This document shows positions 18,277 through 29,210 of a DNA stretch of 61,853 nucleotides, piece by piece (positions within the stretch are counted from its first letter, which is position 1; every line of letters begins with the position of its first letter). Made by a program: the position numbers and the translations under genes. The notes under the pieces were generated by a model that saw only the letters and a list, made by a program, of their open reading frames with translations, did no database searches and was not told the DNA's origin. The stretch spans positions 1 through 61,853 of the forward strand of contig JAEXYA010000016.1 of NCBI GenBank assembly GCA_023451825.1, given 5' to 3'. The stretch comes from Pseudomonadota bacterium. Its GTDB lineage: Bacteria; Pseudomonadota; Alphaproteobacteria; Rhizobiales; Xanthobacteraceae.

Positions 18277-19491
18277 TCAGCCCTGCCCCGGCATCCCGCT
18301 GTCCAGCAGCGCCGCCAGCCGGTCCAGCTCCGGCGCGATGTCTGATGTCACGTCATCCGCACGGATCGCCAGCACGCGATAGCCGCGTTCTTCCAGCCAG
18401 GTCTGGCGGGACGCGCGGTCGGCGACGATCACCTCGGTCTCCTCCGGATTCACCAGCTCGACCGCGATGCGCTCCGGGAAACTGACAAAATCCGGGATGT
18501 GGCGGCCCACCGGGGTCTGGCGCTTGAAGGTGCCGGCAAAGCGGCGGTCGGCGCGCAGGTGCTCCCACAAAATCCGCTCGGCATCGGTGGGGTTGCGGCG
18601 GAGCATGCGCGCGAGGCCGCGGACAGTGCCGCTCTCGTGCTCCTTGGCGCCGCGGCCGTGTTCGGCCAAGAGCGCGCGCAGTCGCGTGGCCTGTTCGCCA
18701 TCGAGCACGCCGCCCTTGGCCGGGCCCTTGCGGCCCTCGGCAATGGCCATCACCACGCCGTGCAGCGTGTGCATGTCCTGCTTGGACGGCTCCATGCGGG
18801 TAAAGATGTTGCGCAGGTTCACCAGCATGGTGTCGCGCTTTTCCGGCGGGCGGAGGAATTCCACCTTGTCGAGTTCGGCGACCAGATTGTCGAAGAAGGT
18901 GCCCATCTGGTGCTGCGAGGCGCGCTCGGAGCGCTCGGGCATGGCGTAAGGCAGCGCGTTGGATGTCGCCTGCTTGAACCATTCATAGCCGCAGAGCAGC
19001 ACCGCCTGGGCGAGGTTCAGCGAGGAGAAGCCGGGATTGACCGGGAAGGTCATGATCCGGTTGGCCAGCGCCACCTCCTCGTTCTGCAGGCCATAGCGCT
19101 CGCGGCCGAACAGGATGCCGGCGGTGGCGCCGGTCTTGATATGGGCGATGGTCTCGGCGGCGGCGGCGTCTGGGGCCATCACCGGCTTGGCCTGGTCATG
19201 GGCGCGGGCGGTGGTGGCGTAGAGGAGCGTGCAGTCGGCGACGGCCTCTTCCACGGTGTCGAAGATTTCGACGGCATTGAGGACATGGTCGGCGCCGGAG
19301 GCGGCGCGCTGGGCATGGACATTGGGCCAGCCGTCGCGCGGCTTGACCAGGCGCAGGCGGGTCAGGCCGAAGTTTCCCATGGCGCGGGCGGCGGTGCCGA
19401 TATTCTCGCCGAGCTGCGGCTCGACCAGAATGACGACGGGACCGATGAGATCGCTCATGGTCTTGCTGCGATCGGTGCCGGAGCCGGACAT
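18277..19491 (-). CDS. trmJ: TrmJ-type tRNA 2'-O-methyltransferase fused to a DUF559-like domain
   Basis: A 404-residue protein. Residues about 15-180 are a SPOUT methyltransferase: VVILVEPQLGENIGTAARAM, FGRERYGLQNEE and the SAM-knot motif NPGFSSLNLAQAV. TrmJ methylates position 32 of tRNA. Residues up to about 265 are the usual helical TrmJ tail. Residues about 285-395 are extra and match DUF559/Vsr-like PD-(D/E)XK folds (PTDAERILWEHLRADRRF, RQTPVGRHIPDFVSF, then RIAVELVNPEE and WLEERGYRVLAIRADDV). The catalytic ELDG of DUF559 is ELVN here, so the nuclease is probably inactive. The start MSGSGTD is the likelier of several nearby starts. Confidence 0.88.
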   Translation of the reverse strand: MSGSGTDRSKTMSDLIGPVVILVEPQLGENIGTAARAMGNFGLTRLRLVKPRDGWPNVHAQRAASGADHVLNAVEIFDTVEEAVADCTLLYATTARAHDQAKPVMAPDAAAAETIAHIKTGATAGILFGRERYGLQNEEVALANRIMTFPVNPGFSSLNLAQAVLLCGYEWFKQATSNALPYAMPERSERASQHQMGTFFDNLVAELDKVEFLRPPEKRDTMLVNLRNIFTRMEPSKQDMHTLHGVVMAIAEGRKGPAKGGVLDGEQATRLRALLAEHGRGAKEHESGTVRGLARMLRRNPTDAERILWEHLRADRRFAGTFKRQTPVGRHIPDFVSFPERIAVELVNPEETEVIVADRASRQTWLEERGYRVLAIRADDVTSDIAPELDRLAALLDSGMPGQG

Positions 19492-19733
19492 AAGGGGGAC
19501 TTCTTTTCTCGAATGAAATGAGGAACTTGGGCGGAACTTTGAGGGCTTTTTCGATGGCCTGCGCAAAACCGCCGCAGCGGGGATTATGACGGGATCGCGG
19601 GAAGCGCAAGACATTGCATTCCGGCATGAATTTTGGACGGAAACTGCATAGCGCCTGCGCTTTCACCCGGCCATGGCGGGTGCTATAGCCGCGTCACGAA
19701 CCCTTCCCGCAACGCGCTAAAGGCCCGAACCAC

Positions 19734-20948
19734 ATGGCAAAGATCAAGGTCGCCAATCCAGTCGTCGAACTCGACGGCGACGAGATGACACGCATCATTT
19801 GGCAGTACATCAAGGACAAGCTGATCAACCCGTTCCTTGACGTCAACCTGATGTATTACGATCTCGGGATGGAATACCGCGACAAGACCGACGACCAGGT
19901 CACCGTGGATGCCGCCAACGCGATCAAGAAATACGGCGTCGGCGTCAAGTGCGCCACTATCACCCCCGACGAAGCCCGCGTGAAGGAATTCAACCTCAAG
20001 CAGATGTGGAAGTCGCCGAACGGCACCATCCGCAACATTCTCGGCGGCGTGATCTTCCGCGAGCCGATCATCTGCTCGAACGTGCCGCGCCTGGTCCCCG
20101 GCTGGACCAAGCCGATCATCATCGGCCGCCACGCTTTCGGCGACCAGTACCGCGCCACCGACATCAAGTTCCCGGGCAAGGGCACGCTGACGATGAAGTT
20201 CGTCGGTGAGGACGGCACCACCATCGAGCGCGAAGTGTTCCAGGCTCCGGGCGCCGGCGTGGCGCTCAGCATGTACAATCTCGACGACTCGATCCGCGAC
20301 TTCGCCCGCGCCTCGATGAATTACGGCCTCACCCGCAAGGTCCCGGTCTACCTGTCGACCAAGAACACGATCCTCAAGGTCTATGACGGTCGCTTCAAGG
20401 ACATCTTCCAGGAGATCTACGACAACGAGTTCAAGACCAAGTTCGAAGCGGCCGGCCTCACCTATGAGCACCGCCTGATCGACGACATGGTGGCGGCTGC
20501 GATGAAGTGGTCGGGCGGCTATGTCTGGGCCTGTAAGAACTATGACGGCGACGTGCAGTCCGACACGGTTGCCCAGGGCTACGGCTCGCTCGGCTTGATG
20601 ACCTCGGTGCTGCTGACGCCCGATGGCCAGGTGGTGGAAGCCGAAGCCGCCCACGGCACGGTGACCCGTCACTATCGCGAGCACCAGAAGGGCAAGGAAA
20701 CCTCGACCAACTCCATCGCGTCGATCTTCGCCTGGACCCAGGGCCTCGCCCACCGCGCCAAGCTCGACAACAATGACGAACTCGCCAAGTTCGCCAAGAC
20801 CCTCGAAAAGGTCTGCGTCGACACCGTCGAAGCCGGCTTCATGACCAAGGATCTCGCGCTCCTGGTCGGCGCCGACCAGCGCTGGCTCTCGACCACCGGC
20901 TTCCTGGACAAGGTCGCCGAGAACCTGACCAAGGAACTGGCGGCCTGA
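19734..20948 (+). CDS. icd: Isocitrate dehydrogenase, NADP-dependent
   Basis: A 404-residue cytosolic isocitrate dehydrogenase of the eukaryote-like NADP type common in alphaproteobacteria. It oxidises isocitrate to 2-oxoglutarate in the TCA cycle. It begins MAKIKVANPVVELDGDEMTR. Substrate-binding residues are in KSPNGTIRNILGGV, catalytic residues in the NYGLTRKVPVYLSTKN and LIDDMVA regions, and the cofactor loop in AEAAHGTVTRHYREHQKG. Full length is as expected. A rho-independent-like terminator follows the stop. It is transcribed away from the divergent trmJ gene. Confidence 0.97.
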   Translation: MAKIKVANPVVELDGDEMTRIIWQYIKDKLINPFLDVNLMYYDLGMEYRDKTDDQVTVDAANAIKKYGVGVKCATITPDEARVKEFNLKQMWKSPNGTIRNILGGVIFREPIICSNVPRLVPGWTKPIIIGRHAFGDQYRATDIKFPGKGTLTMKFVGEDGTTIEREVFQAPGAGVALSMYNLDDSIRDFARASMNYGLTRKVPVYLSTKNTILKVYDGRFKDIFQEIYDNEFKTKFEAAGLTYEHRLIDDMVAAAMKWSGGYVWACKNYDGDVQSDTVAQGYGSLGLMTSVLLTPDGQVVEAEAAHGTVTRHYREHQKGKETSTNSIASIFAWTQGLAHRAKLDNNDELAKFAKTLEKVCVDTVEAGFMTKDLALLVGADQRWLSTTGFLDKVAENLTKELAA

Positions 20949-20980
20949 TTTTAGCCGCCAGCTGATGGCACGATCGGAGA

Positions 20981-21019
20981 GTCCGGGTTGCCCATGGCAC
21001 CCGGGCTTTCTTTTTTGAG
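20981..21019 (+). terminator. Rho-independent terminator after icd
   Basis: Hairpin GTCCGGGT / ACCCGGGC around TGCCCATGGC, followed by TTTCTTTTTT. It lies about 35 bases after the icd stop and ahead of a palindromic repeat. Confidence 0.8.
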
Positions 21020-21032
21020 ACACGCATTCTCC

Positions 21033-21128
21033 GCCGTCATTGCGAGGAGCCCATTCGACGAAGCAAACCAGTCCATTTCCAATGATAAGAACTGGATTGC
21101 CGCGTCGCTTCGCTCCTCGCAATGACGG
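21033..21128. repeat. Palindromic intergenic repeat, GTCATTGCGAGGAGC family
   Basis: Arms GCCGTCATTGCGAGGAGC and GCTCCTCGCAATGACGGC are perfectly complementary for 18 bases. The inner arms are degenerate compared with the other three copies. It separates icd from the S9 peptidase gene. Confidence 0.85.
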
Positions 21129-21164
21129 CTGAGAGACCTGCGCATCAATAAAACGGATGGACTG

Positions 21165-23234
21165 ATGACTTCGCAAAACCCGACCGACGGCCATAACGAT
21201 CCCTATCTCTGGCTCGAGGAGATCGAGGGCGAACAGGCGGTGGGCTGGGTCGATGCGCAGAATGCGCGCACCGATGGCTTTCTGGTCGATGACGGCTACA
21301 AGCGCGATTACGACGCGGTGCTGACAATTCTCGATGCCGACGATCGCATCCCCTTCGTCGGCAAGTCCGGCGACCACCTCTACAATTTCTGGAAGGACGC
21401 CGAGCATCCGCGCGGCCTGTGGCGGCGGACGACGCTGGCCAGCTATCGCACCGACACACCCGACTGGGACGTGCTGCTCGACATCGACGCGCTGAATGCC
21501 GCCGAAGGCGTGTCATGGGCCTTTGCCGGCGCAGCACGCTCGCCCGACAAGACGCGGGCGCTGGTCAGCCTGTCGTTCAACGGCACCGATGCGATCGAGG
21601 TGCGCGAATTCGATATCGCGACGAAGAGTTTCGTTGCTGGCGGCTTCGTAATTCCGCAGGCGAAGACGCAGGTCTCCTGGCTCGATCAGAACACGCTGCT
21701 GGTCGGCAGCGCCTCCGGGCCGGAGCACACGACAGAGGCCGGCTATACGCGCACGGTGCGGAGATGGACGCGCGGCACGCCGCTCGATGCGGCGGAGATC
21801 GTGTTCGAGGTCGAGAAACAGGATGTCGCGGTCTGGTTCGGCGTCAATCGGCGCCCCGGCCATGAAGGCGTGATGTATTGGCGCGCGCTGGATTTCACCC
21901 GGTCGCACATTTTCGTCGAGCGCCAGCACGGGCCGCATGCAGGCCAGCGACTGCGGCTCGACCTGCCGGAGGAAATCGACCTCTCTGCCGAGGCGGAAGA
22001 CCTGCTGGTGTCGCCGAAGCAGGACTGGATCGTGGGCGACCTCACCATTCCGGCCGGCGCCGTTGCCGTGATCGGCTTCGACAGTTTCCTGTCGGGCGCG
22101 CGCGACTTCAAGATCGTGTTCACGCCGACGCCGACCCGTGCGCTGCAATCCTGGACCGAGACCCGGCACGGCATCGTGCTCGAAATCCTCGACAGCGTCC
22201 GCGGCCGCCTGTCGCTGCTGCGGCGAAGCGAGGCCGGCTGGCGCGAGACACCCCTGCCCGGCCTACCCGACAATGCCTCGATCTCCGCGCAGGCCTTTGG
22301 CGGCGAGGACGATCCGAAGCTCGGCGAGGACGTGCTGTTCACCATAACCGGCTTCACCCGGCCGACGACGACGTCGCTATGGAATGGGCGCAGCGCGCCG
22401 GAGAAACTCAAGAGCGCGCCAGCCAATTTCGATCCCGCAGGCATCGAGGTGCAGCAGCGCCATGCGGTGGCCGAGGACGGCACAAAAATTCCGTACTTCC
22501 TGATCGGCAAGAACCTCTCCGCAGAGAGCGCGCCGCGCCCGACCATCCTCTACGGCTATGGCGGCTTCGAAGTCTCGCTGACGCCTTCGTATATGGCGAT
22601 CGCCGGCAAGCTCTGGCTCGAACACGGCTACGCCTATGCCATCGCCAATATCCGCGGCGGCGGCGAATTCGGCCCGAGCTGGCATTTGGCTTCGCGCAAG
22701 GCAACCAAGCATGTGGCGCATGATGACTTCGCCGCAGTGGCGCGCGATCTTGCATCCTCCGGCGTGACAACAGCAGCCAAGCTCGCCTGCCACGGCGGCA
22801 GCAATGGCGGTCTTCTCGTCGGCAACATGCTGACGCGCTATCCAAACCTGTTCGGCGCAATCTGGTGCAGCGTGCCGCTGCTCGACATGGCCCGCTACAC
22901 GAAGCTGCTCGCGGGGCAAAGCTGGATCGCTGAATACGGCGACCCCGAAATTGCCGATGAGTGGGCTTATCTGCAAAAATTCTCGCCCTATCATCTCGCC
23001 GCAGCCGGCCAGAACTATCCACCGATCCTGATCACCACTAACCGCACCGATGACCGCGTGCATCCCGGCCACGCGCGCAAAATGGTGGCGCGCCTGCAGG
23101 AGCTGGGCTGCCCGGCCTGGTTCAACGAGACAGTGGCCGGCGGACATTCCGGTGCGGTGGACAACAGCAAGCAGGCGCAGAGCCAGGCGCTGGGATATGC
23201 TTTTCTCCGACGGACGATTGCGAAAGACTCGTGA
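21165..23234 (+). CDS. Prolyl oligopeptidase family (S9) serine peptidase
   Basis: A 689-residue S9A peptidase. Residues about 1-410 are the beta-propeller gate (NDPYLWLEEIEGEQAVGWVD at the start). Residues about 420-689 are the alpha/beta-hydrolase domain. The triad is visible: Ser546 in CHGGSNGGLL, Asp629 in NRTDDRVHP and His661 in GGHSGAV. The family cleaves short peptides after proline or basic residues. No signal peptide is evident, so it is probably cytosolic. The gene stands alone between two palindromic repeats. The physiological substrate is unknown. Confidence 0.92.
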   Translation: MTSQNPTDGHNDPYLWLEEIEGEQAVGWVDAQNARTDGFLVDDGYKRDYDAVLTILDADDRIPFVGKSGDHLYNFWKDAEHPRGLWRRTTLASYRTDTPDWDVLLDIDALNAAEGVSWAFAGAARSPDKTRALVSLSFNGTDAIEVREFDIATKSFVAGGFVIPQAKTQVSWLDQNTLLVGSASGPEHTTEAGYTRTVRRWTRGTPLDAAEIVFEVEKQDVAVWFGVNRRPGHEGVMYWRALDFTRSHIFVERQHGPHAGQRLRLDLPEEIDLSAEAEDLLVSPKQDWIVGDLTIPAGAVAVIGFDSFLSGARDFKIVFTPTPTRALQSWTETRHGIVLEILDSVRGRLSLLRRSEAGWRETPLPGLPDNASISAQAFGGEDDPKLGEDVLFTITGFTRPTTTSLWNGRSAPEKLKSAPANFDPAGIEVQQRHAVAEDGTKIPYFLIGKNLSAESAPRPTILYGYGGFEVSLTPSYMAIAGKLWLEHGYAYAIANIRGGGEFGPSWHLASRKATKHVAHDDFAAVARDLASSGVTTAAKLACHGGSNGGLLVGNMLTRYPNLFGAIWCSVPLLDMARYTKLLAGQSWIAEYGDPEIADEWAYLQKFSPYHLAAAGQNYPPILITTNRTDDRVHPGHARKMVARLQELGCPAWFNETVAGGHSGAVDNSKQAQSQALGYAFLRRTIAKDS

Positions 23235-23237
23235 GCT

Positions 23238-23328
23238 GTAGGGCGGATTAGACGAAGTCGTAATCCGCCGCGGAGTTTCAGCTATGAATTCGGCCGGCGG
23301 ATTACGCTTCGCTCATCCGCCCTACGGC
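23238..23328. repeat. Palindromic intergenic repeat, GTAGGGCGGAT family
   Basis: Begins TGTAGGGCGGATTAGACGAA and ends GCTTCGCTCATCCGCCCTAC. It is the second copy of the element at 4468-4557, directly after the stop of the S9 peptidase. Confidence 0.8.
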
Positions 23329-23358
23329 TGAGCGGTCATCAAATCAGGGAGCCTCACT

Positions 23359-24063
23359 GTGTCATCACCCAAAGTCGCCATCATCACCGCGGGCGGAAGC
23401 GGCATGGGCGCTGCTGCCGCGCGTCGCCTTGCCGCCGACGGCTTTCACGTCGCCATCCTGTCGTCGTCAGGCAAGGGCGAAGCGCTGGCGCAGGAGCTGG
23501 GCGGCATCGGCGTCACCGGCTCGAACCAGTCGAATGACGATCTCAAGCACCTGGTCGATGCCACGATGACAAAATGGGGCCGCGTCGATGCACTGGTGAA
23601 CAGCGCCGGCCACGGCCCGCGCGCGCCGGTGACCGAGCTCACCGACGAGCAATGGCACACCGGCATGGACGTCTATCTGATGAACGTGATCCGGCCGACA
23701 CGACTGGTCGCGCCGATCATGCAGGCGCAGAAATCCGGCAGCATCATCAATATCTCGACCGCATGGGCTTTTGAGCCCTCGGCGATGTTTCCGACCTCTG
23801 CGGTGTTTCGCGCGGGGCTGGCGTCCTACACAAAACTGTTCGCCGACGCCTTTGCTGCCTCGAATGTTCGGATGAACAATGTGCTGCCCGGCTGGATCGA
23901 CAGCCTGCCGCCCACCGAAGAACGCCGCGCGAGCGTGCCAATGCAGCGCTATGGCAAGAGCGAAGAGATTGCGGCCACTGTTTCTTTCCTCGCCTCTGAG
24001 GGGGCGGGCTACATTACGGGCCAGAACATTCGCGTCGATGGCGGGATGACGCGGTCGGTATAG
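23359..24063 (+). CDS. SDR family oxidoreductase with atypical active site
   Basis: A 234-residue short-chain dehydrogenase/reductase fold. The cofactor motif TAGGSGMGAAAA (TGxxxGxG type) is near residue 10, and NSAG near residue 80. The catalytic Ser is in INISTAW. The expected YxxxK is not present: the region reads AVFRAGLASYTKLFADAF, so Phe and Leu occupy the Tyr and Lys positions. The end, GAGYITGQNIRVDGGMTRSV, is typical. A related SDR group with RAGLA in this place exists, so function may be retained with different chemistry. The start is GTG with GGGAG upstream. The substrate is unknown. Confidence 0.85.
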   Translation: MSSPKVAIITAGGSGMGAAAARRLAADGFHVAILSSSGKGEALAQELGGIGVTGSNQSNDDLKHLVDATMTKWGRVDALVNSAGHGPRAPVTELTDEQWHTGMDVYLMNVIRPTRLVAPIMQAQKSGSIINISTAWAFEPSAMFPTSAVFRAGLASYTKLFADAFAASNVRMNNVLPGWIDSLPPTEERRASVPMQRYGKSEEIAATVSFLASEGAGYITGQNIRVDGGMTRSV

Positions 24064-24075
24064 TTCACCACCACT

Positions 24076-24162
24076 TGTCGTCGCCCGGTTTGACCGGGCG
24101 ATCCATTAAACTCGCTGACAGCCGTGTGTACTGGGTCACCCGGTCAAGCCGGGTGACGACAA
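24076..24162. repeat. Palindromic intergenic repeat, TCGTCGCCCGGTTTGACC family
   Basis: Starts GTCGTCGCCCGGTTTGACCG and ends CGGTCAAGCCGGGTGACGAC, with local hairpins at both ends. It lies between convergent genes and could act as a bidirectional stem-loop. Confidence 0.75.
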
Positions 24163-24174
24163 AAGTGAGTGCCC

Positions 24175-25851
24175 TCACACCGCCATCGTCGCGCCGATCT
24201 TCAGCAGCATCGCCTTGGCGATTTCCTGCTCGCCCATGATCACGACATTGGCGCCGTGATATTTGAGATGCGCGACTTCCTCGTCGGAATGCGCGCGGGC
24301 GATGATCGGCAGCGTCGGATTGAGCGCACGCGCCTTGGCGACGATCTGGCCGCCCTCGAATGCATCAGGGATCGCAACGAGCAAGCCGCTGGCCTGGGCG
24401 ATATTCGCCGCCTGCAACATGTCCGGCGCAGCGGCATTGCCGGTGATCACATCGACGTGGTTCTCGCGTAAACGCTCGACCACGCCGGGCGTGTCCTCGA
24501 TGACAAGGAACGGCATCTTCGCCGCACGCAGGGCCGTCGAAACAACACTGCCGACGCGGCCGTGGCCGACCAGAATGACGTGATTGGTCAGCTCGGAGAT
24601 CGGCGGCGGATCGCGCACCACTGGCTTGGCCGGATCCGGCGGACCGACCGGCTGCGGCTCGGCTTCTTCCTTGGCGACAATGCGATCGAGGATCGCGAAG
24701 AACACCGGATTGATCATGATCGAAATGATTGCACCGGCCAGCACGAGATCGCGGCCGCGATCCGGCAACAGCGCGAGGCTGACGCCGAGGCCGACGAGGA
24801 TGAAGGAGAATTCGCCGATCTGCGCCAGCGAGGCGGAAATCGTCAGCGCGGTCGATTGCGGATAACCGAACAGACGGACGATCCCGAACGCGGCCACCGA
24901 CTTGCCGATCAGGATGATGAACACGGTGGCGATCAGCGGCAACGGATCGCGCAGCAGGATCGACGGATCGACCAGCATGCCGACCGAGACGAAGAACAGC
25001 ACCGCAAAGGCGTCACGCAGCGGCAGCGTCTCGTTGGCGGCGCGCTGGCTGAGCTCGGATTCGCTGAGGATCATGCCGGCGAAGAAAGCGCCGAGCGCGA
25101 AGGACACATCGAACACCACGGCCGCACCGAAGGCGACACCGAGCGAGATCGCGAAAACAGCGAGGCGAAACAGTTCGCGCGAACCGGTATGCGCCACGTA
25201 ATGCAACATTGCCGGAATGACGCGGCGGCCGACCACCAGCATGAAGATAACGAAGCCGGCGACTTTGCCGAGCGTGACCAGCAGCGGCCACACCAGCGCC
25301 GACAGGTCGCCGCCGCCCTGCCCTTTCAGCAGCGGCGCAATGGCCGGAAGCAGCACAAGCGTCAGAACCATGGCAAGGTCTTCGACGATCAACCAGCCGA
25401 TGGCAATACGCCCGCGCTCGCTATCCAGCAGACGGCGTTCCTGCAAGGCGCGGAGCAACACGACGGTCGATGCCACCGACAGCGCCAGACCGAACACCAG
25501 ACCGCCGCCGAGACCCCAGCCCATCAATTCGCCGAGGCCGATGCCCAGCACCGTCGCCACCGCGATTTGCACGATCGCACCGGGAATCGCGATGTTCTTG
25601 ACCGAGAGCAAATCCTTCAACGAGAAATGCAGACCGACACCGAACATCAGAAGGATGATGCCGATTTCGGCGAGTTCGTTGGCGAGCTTCTGATCGGCGA
25701 CATAGCCCGGCGTGAACGGACCCATCAGCACACCGGCGAGGAGATAGCCCACAAGCGGCGAGACGCGTATTCGCTGTGCAACCACACCGAGAATGAAAGC
25801 CAGCACGAGGCCGACGACGACGGTCGAAATCAGAGGGGTATTGTGCTCCAT
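24175..25851 (-). CDS. CPA2 monovalent cation:proton antiporter, YbaL/Kef type
   Basis: A 558-residue inner-membrane protein. Residues about 1-385 hold some 12 transmembrane helices of the CPA2 family (STVVVGLVLAFILGVVAQRI, then SPLVGYLLAGVLMGPFTPGY). The ASTVVLLRAL and FFAGMILSESELS stretches line the transport core. A cytosolic linker rich in Pro/Glu is followed by an RCK/TrkA-N domain at about 415-535, with the nucleotide motif GHGRVGS and the acidic residue in VIEDTPG. It probably exchanges K+ or Na+ for H+ under ligand gating. The full RCK-C domain is missing, as in YbaL. The gene is monocistronic. Confidence 0.92.
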   Translation of the reverse strand: MEHNTPLISTVVVGLVLAFILGVVAQRIRVSPLVGYLLAGVLMGPFTPGYVADQKLANELAEIGIILLMFGVGLHFSLKDLLSVKNIAIPGAIVQIAVATVLGIGLGELMGWGLGGGLVFGLALSVASTVVLLRALQERRLLDSERGRIAIGWLIVEDLAMVLTLVLLPAIAPLLKGQGGGDLSALVWPLLVTLGKVAGFVIFMLVVGRRVIPAMLHYVAHTGSRELFRLAVFAISLGVAFGAAVVFDVSFALGAFFAGMILSESELSQRAANETLPLRDAFAVLFFVSVGMLVDPSILLRDPLPLIATVFIILIGKSVAAFGIVRLFGYPQSTALTISASLAQIGEFSFILVGLGVSLALLPDRGRDLVLAGAIISIMINPVFFAILDRIVAKEEAEPQPVGPPDPAKPVVRDPPPISELTNHVILVGHGRVGSVVSTALRAAKMPFLVIEDTPGVVERLRENHVDVITGNAAAPDMLQAANIAQASGLLVAIPDAFEGGQIVAKARALNPTLPIIARAHSDEEVAHLKYHGANVVIMGEQEIAKAMLLKIGATMAV

Positions 25852-25989
25852 GCCGCTTTTTGCCGCATGGCAGGCTGGGATGCCAGCGTCATGTGAGGCT
25901 ACTCATGGTCGCAGGCGCAAACATTCGCGTTATCGCGAGATGCGGTTGCGAATACGCAACCGAATACCCAACTATCTGAGTTAAAGTGC

Positions 25990-26095
25990 TCGTCCTTTGC
26001 GAGCCCTGACGAATTGCAAAGCAATTCGCTTGGACGAAGCAATCCAGAAGGCCAAGAACTGGATTGCTTCGTCGCAAGTGCTCTTCGCAATGACG
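25990..26095. repeat. Palindromic intergenic repeat, GTCATTGCGAGGAGC family
   Basis: The fourth copy, more degenerate at its left end (CGTCCTTTGCGAGCCC), with inner arms GACGAAGCAATCCAG and CTGGATTGCTTCGTCG intact and the right end TTCGCAATGACG. It directly abuts the alaS stop. Confidence 0.8.
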
Positions 26096-26097
26096 AC

Positions 26098-28773
<2,676 letters not shown>

Positions 28774-28948
28774 ACCCGTCCAATCACGCTCAGAAAGCGG
28801 CCACGGCAAATCCCGCGGCCTCAAGCCACAACCGGTAGCTTTTAGACCGGGGGGTACGCCGCTGTCCAGAAACTGTGCAGGATAATCATGGGGTTGCCGC
28901 ATCAGCACAAGCCGTTGATAGATGCTGCAACCGCGTTGACAGGCTCAA

Positions 28949-28974
28949 GGAACGTATGGTTGTTTGCGGGCGTT
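28949..28974 (+). promoter_or_regulatory. Candidate EcfG-type promoter before the glycine riboswitch
   Basis: GGAAC, 17 bases, then CGTT: the form of the alphaproteobacterial general-stress sigma factor promoter. It ends about 10 bases before the first aptamer. One chance match of this kind is expected in a window this size, so the position is the main support. TTGACA at 28936 could instead belong to a housekeeping promoter. Confidence 0.35.
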
Positions 28975-28984
28975 GAACGACGTC

Positions 28985-29160
28985 ACGTCGGGAGAGACCG
29001 GCCCTCGCTTTGGGTCGGCGCCGAAGGAGCAACCGCCCCGGAAACTCTCAGGCAAAAGGACCGCGTGACGGACTAAGCATCTGGAAAGAGACGCTGCGGG
29101 TACTCCGTGGGCGTCCGCCGACGGGATAATACTCTCAGGCACAGCGACAGATGGGGCTTC
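28985..29160 (+). promoter_or_regulatory. Tandem glycine riboswitch upstream of gcvT
   Basis: Two glycine aptamers in a row. The first runs from GGGAGAGACC (28990) to CTCTCAGGCAAAAGGACCGC, with the conserved GCCGAAGGAGCAA core. The second runs from CTGGAAAGAGACGC (29081) through CGCCGACGGGATAATACTCT to CAGGCACAGCGACAGATGGG. The spacing between the aptamers is about 15-20 bases, as usual. Such tandem riboswitches switch on glycine cleavage genes when glycine is abundant. The expression platform lies between the second aptamer and the gcvT start, where CCGGGAATCTGCCCGG can form a small hairpin. Confidence 0.93.
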
Positions 29161-29210
29161 TGCGACACCCGCCGGGAATCTGCCCGGGGGAACCGCGAGG
29201 GCCCCTATCG

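Noticed and set aside
19683..21407. 574-codon open frame antisense to icd
   Set aside because: It covers a complete isocitrate dehydrogenase gene and continues through a terminator and a palindromic repeat; the translation has no family features.
24562..25896. 444-codon open frame antisense to the CPA2 antiporter
   Set aside because: The translation is an extreme Arg/Gln/His/Asp-rich sequence mirroring hydrophobic codons of the antiporter.
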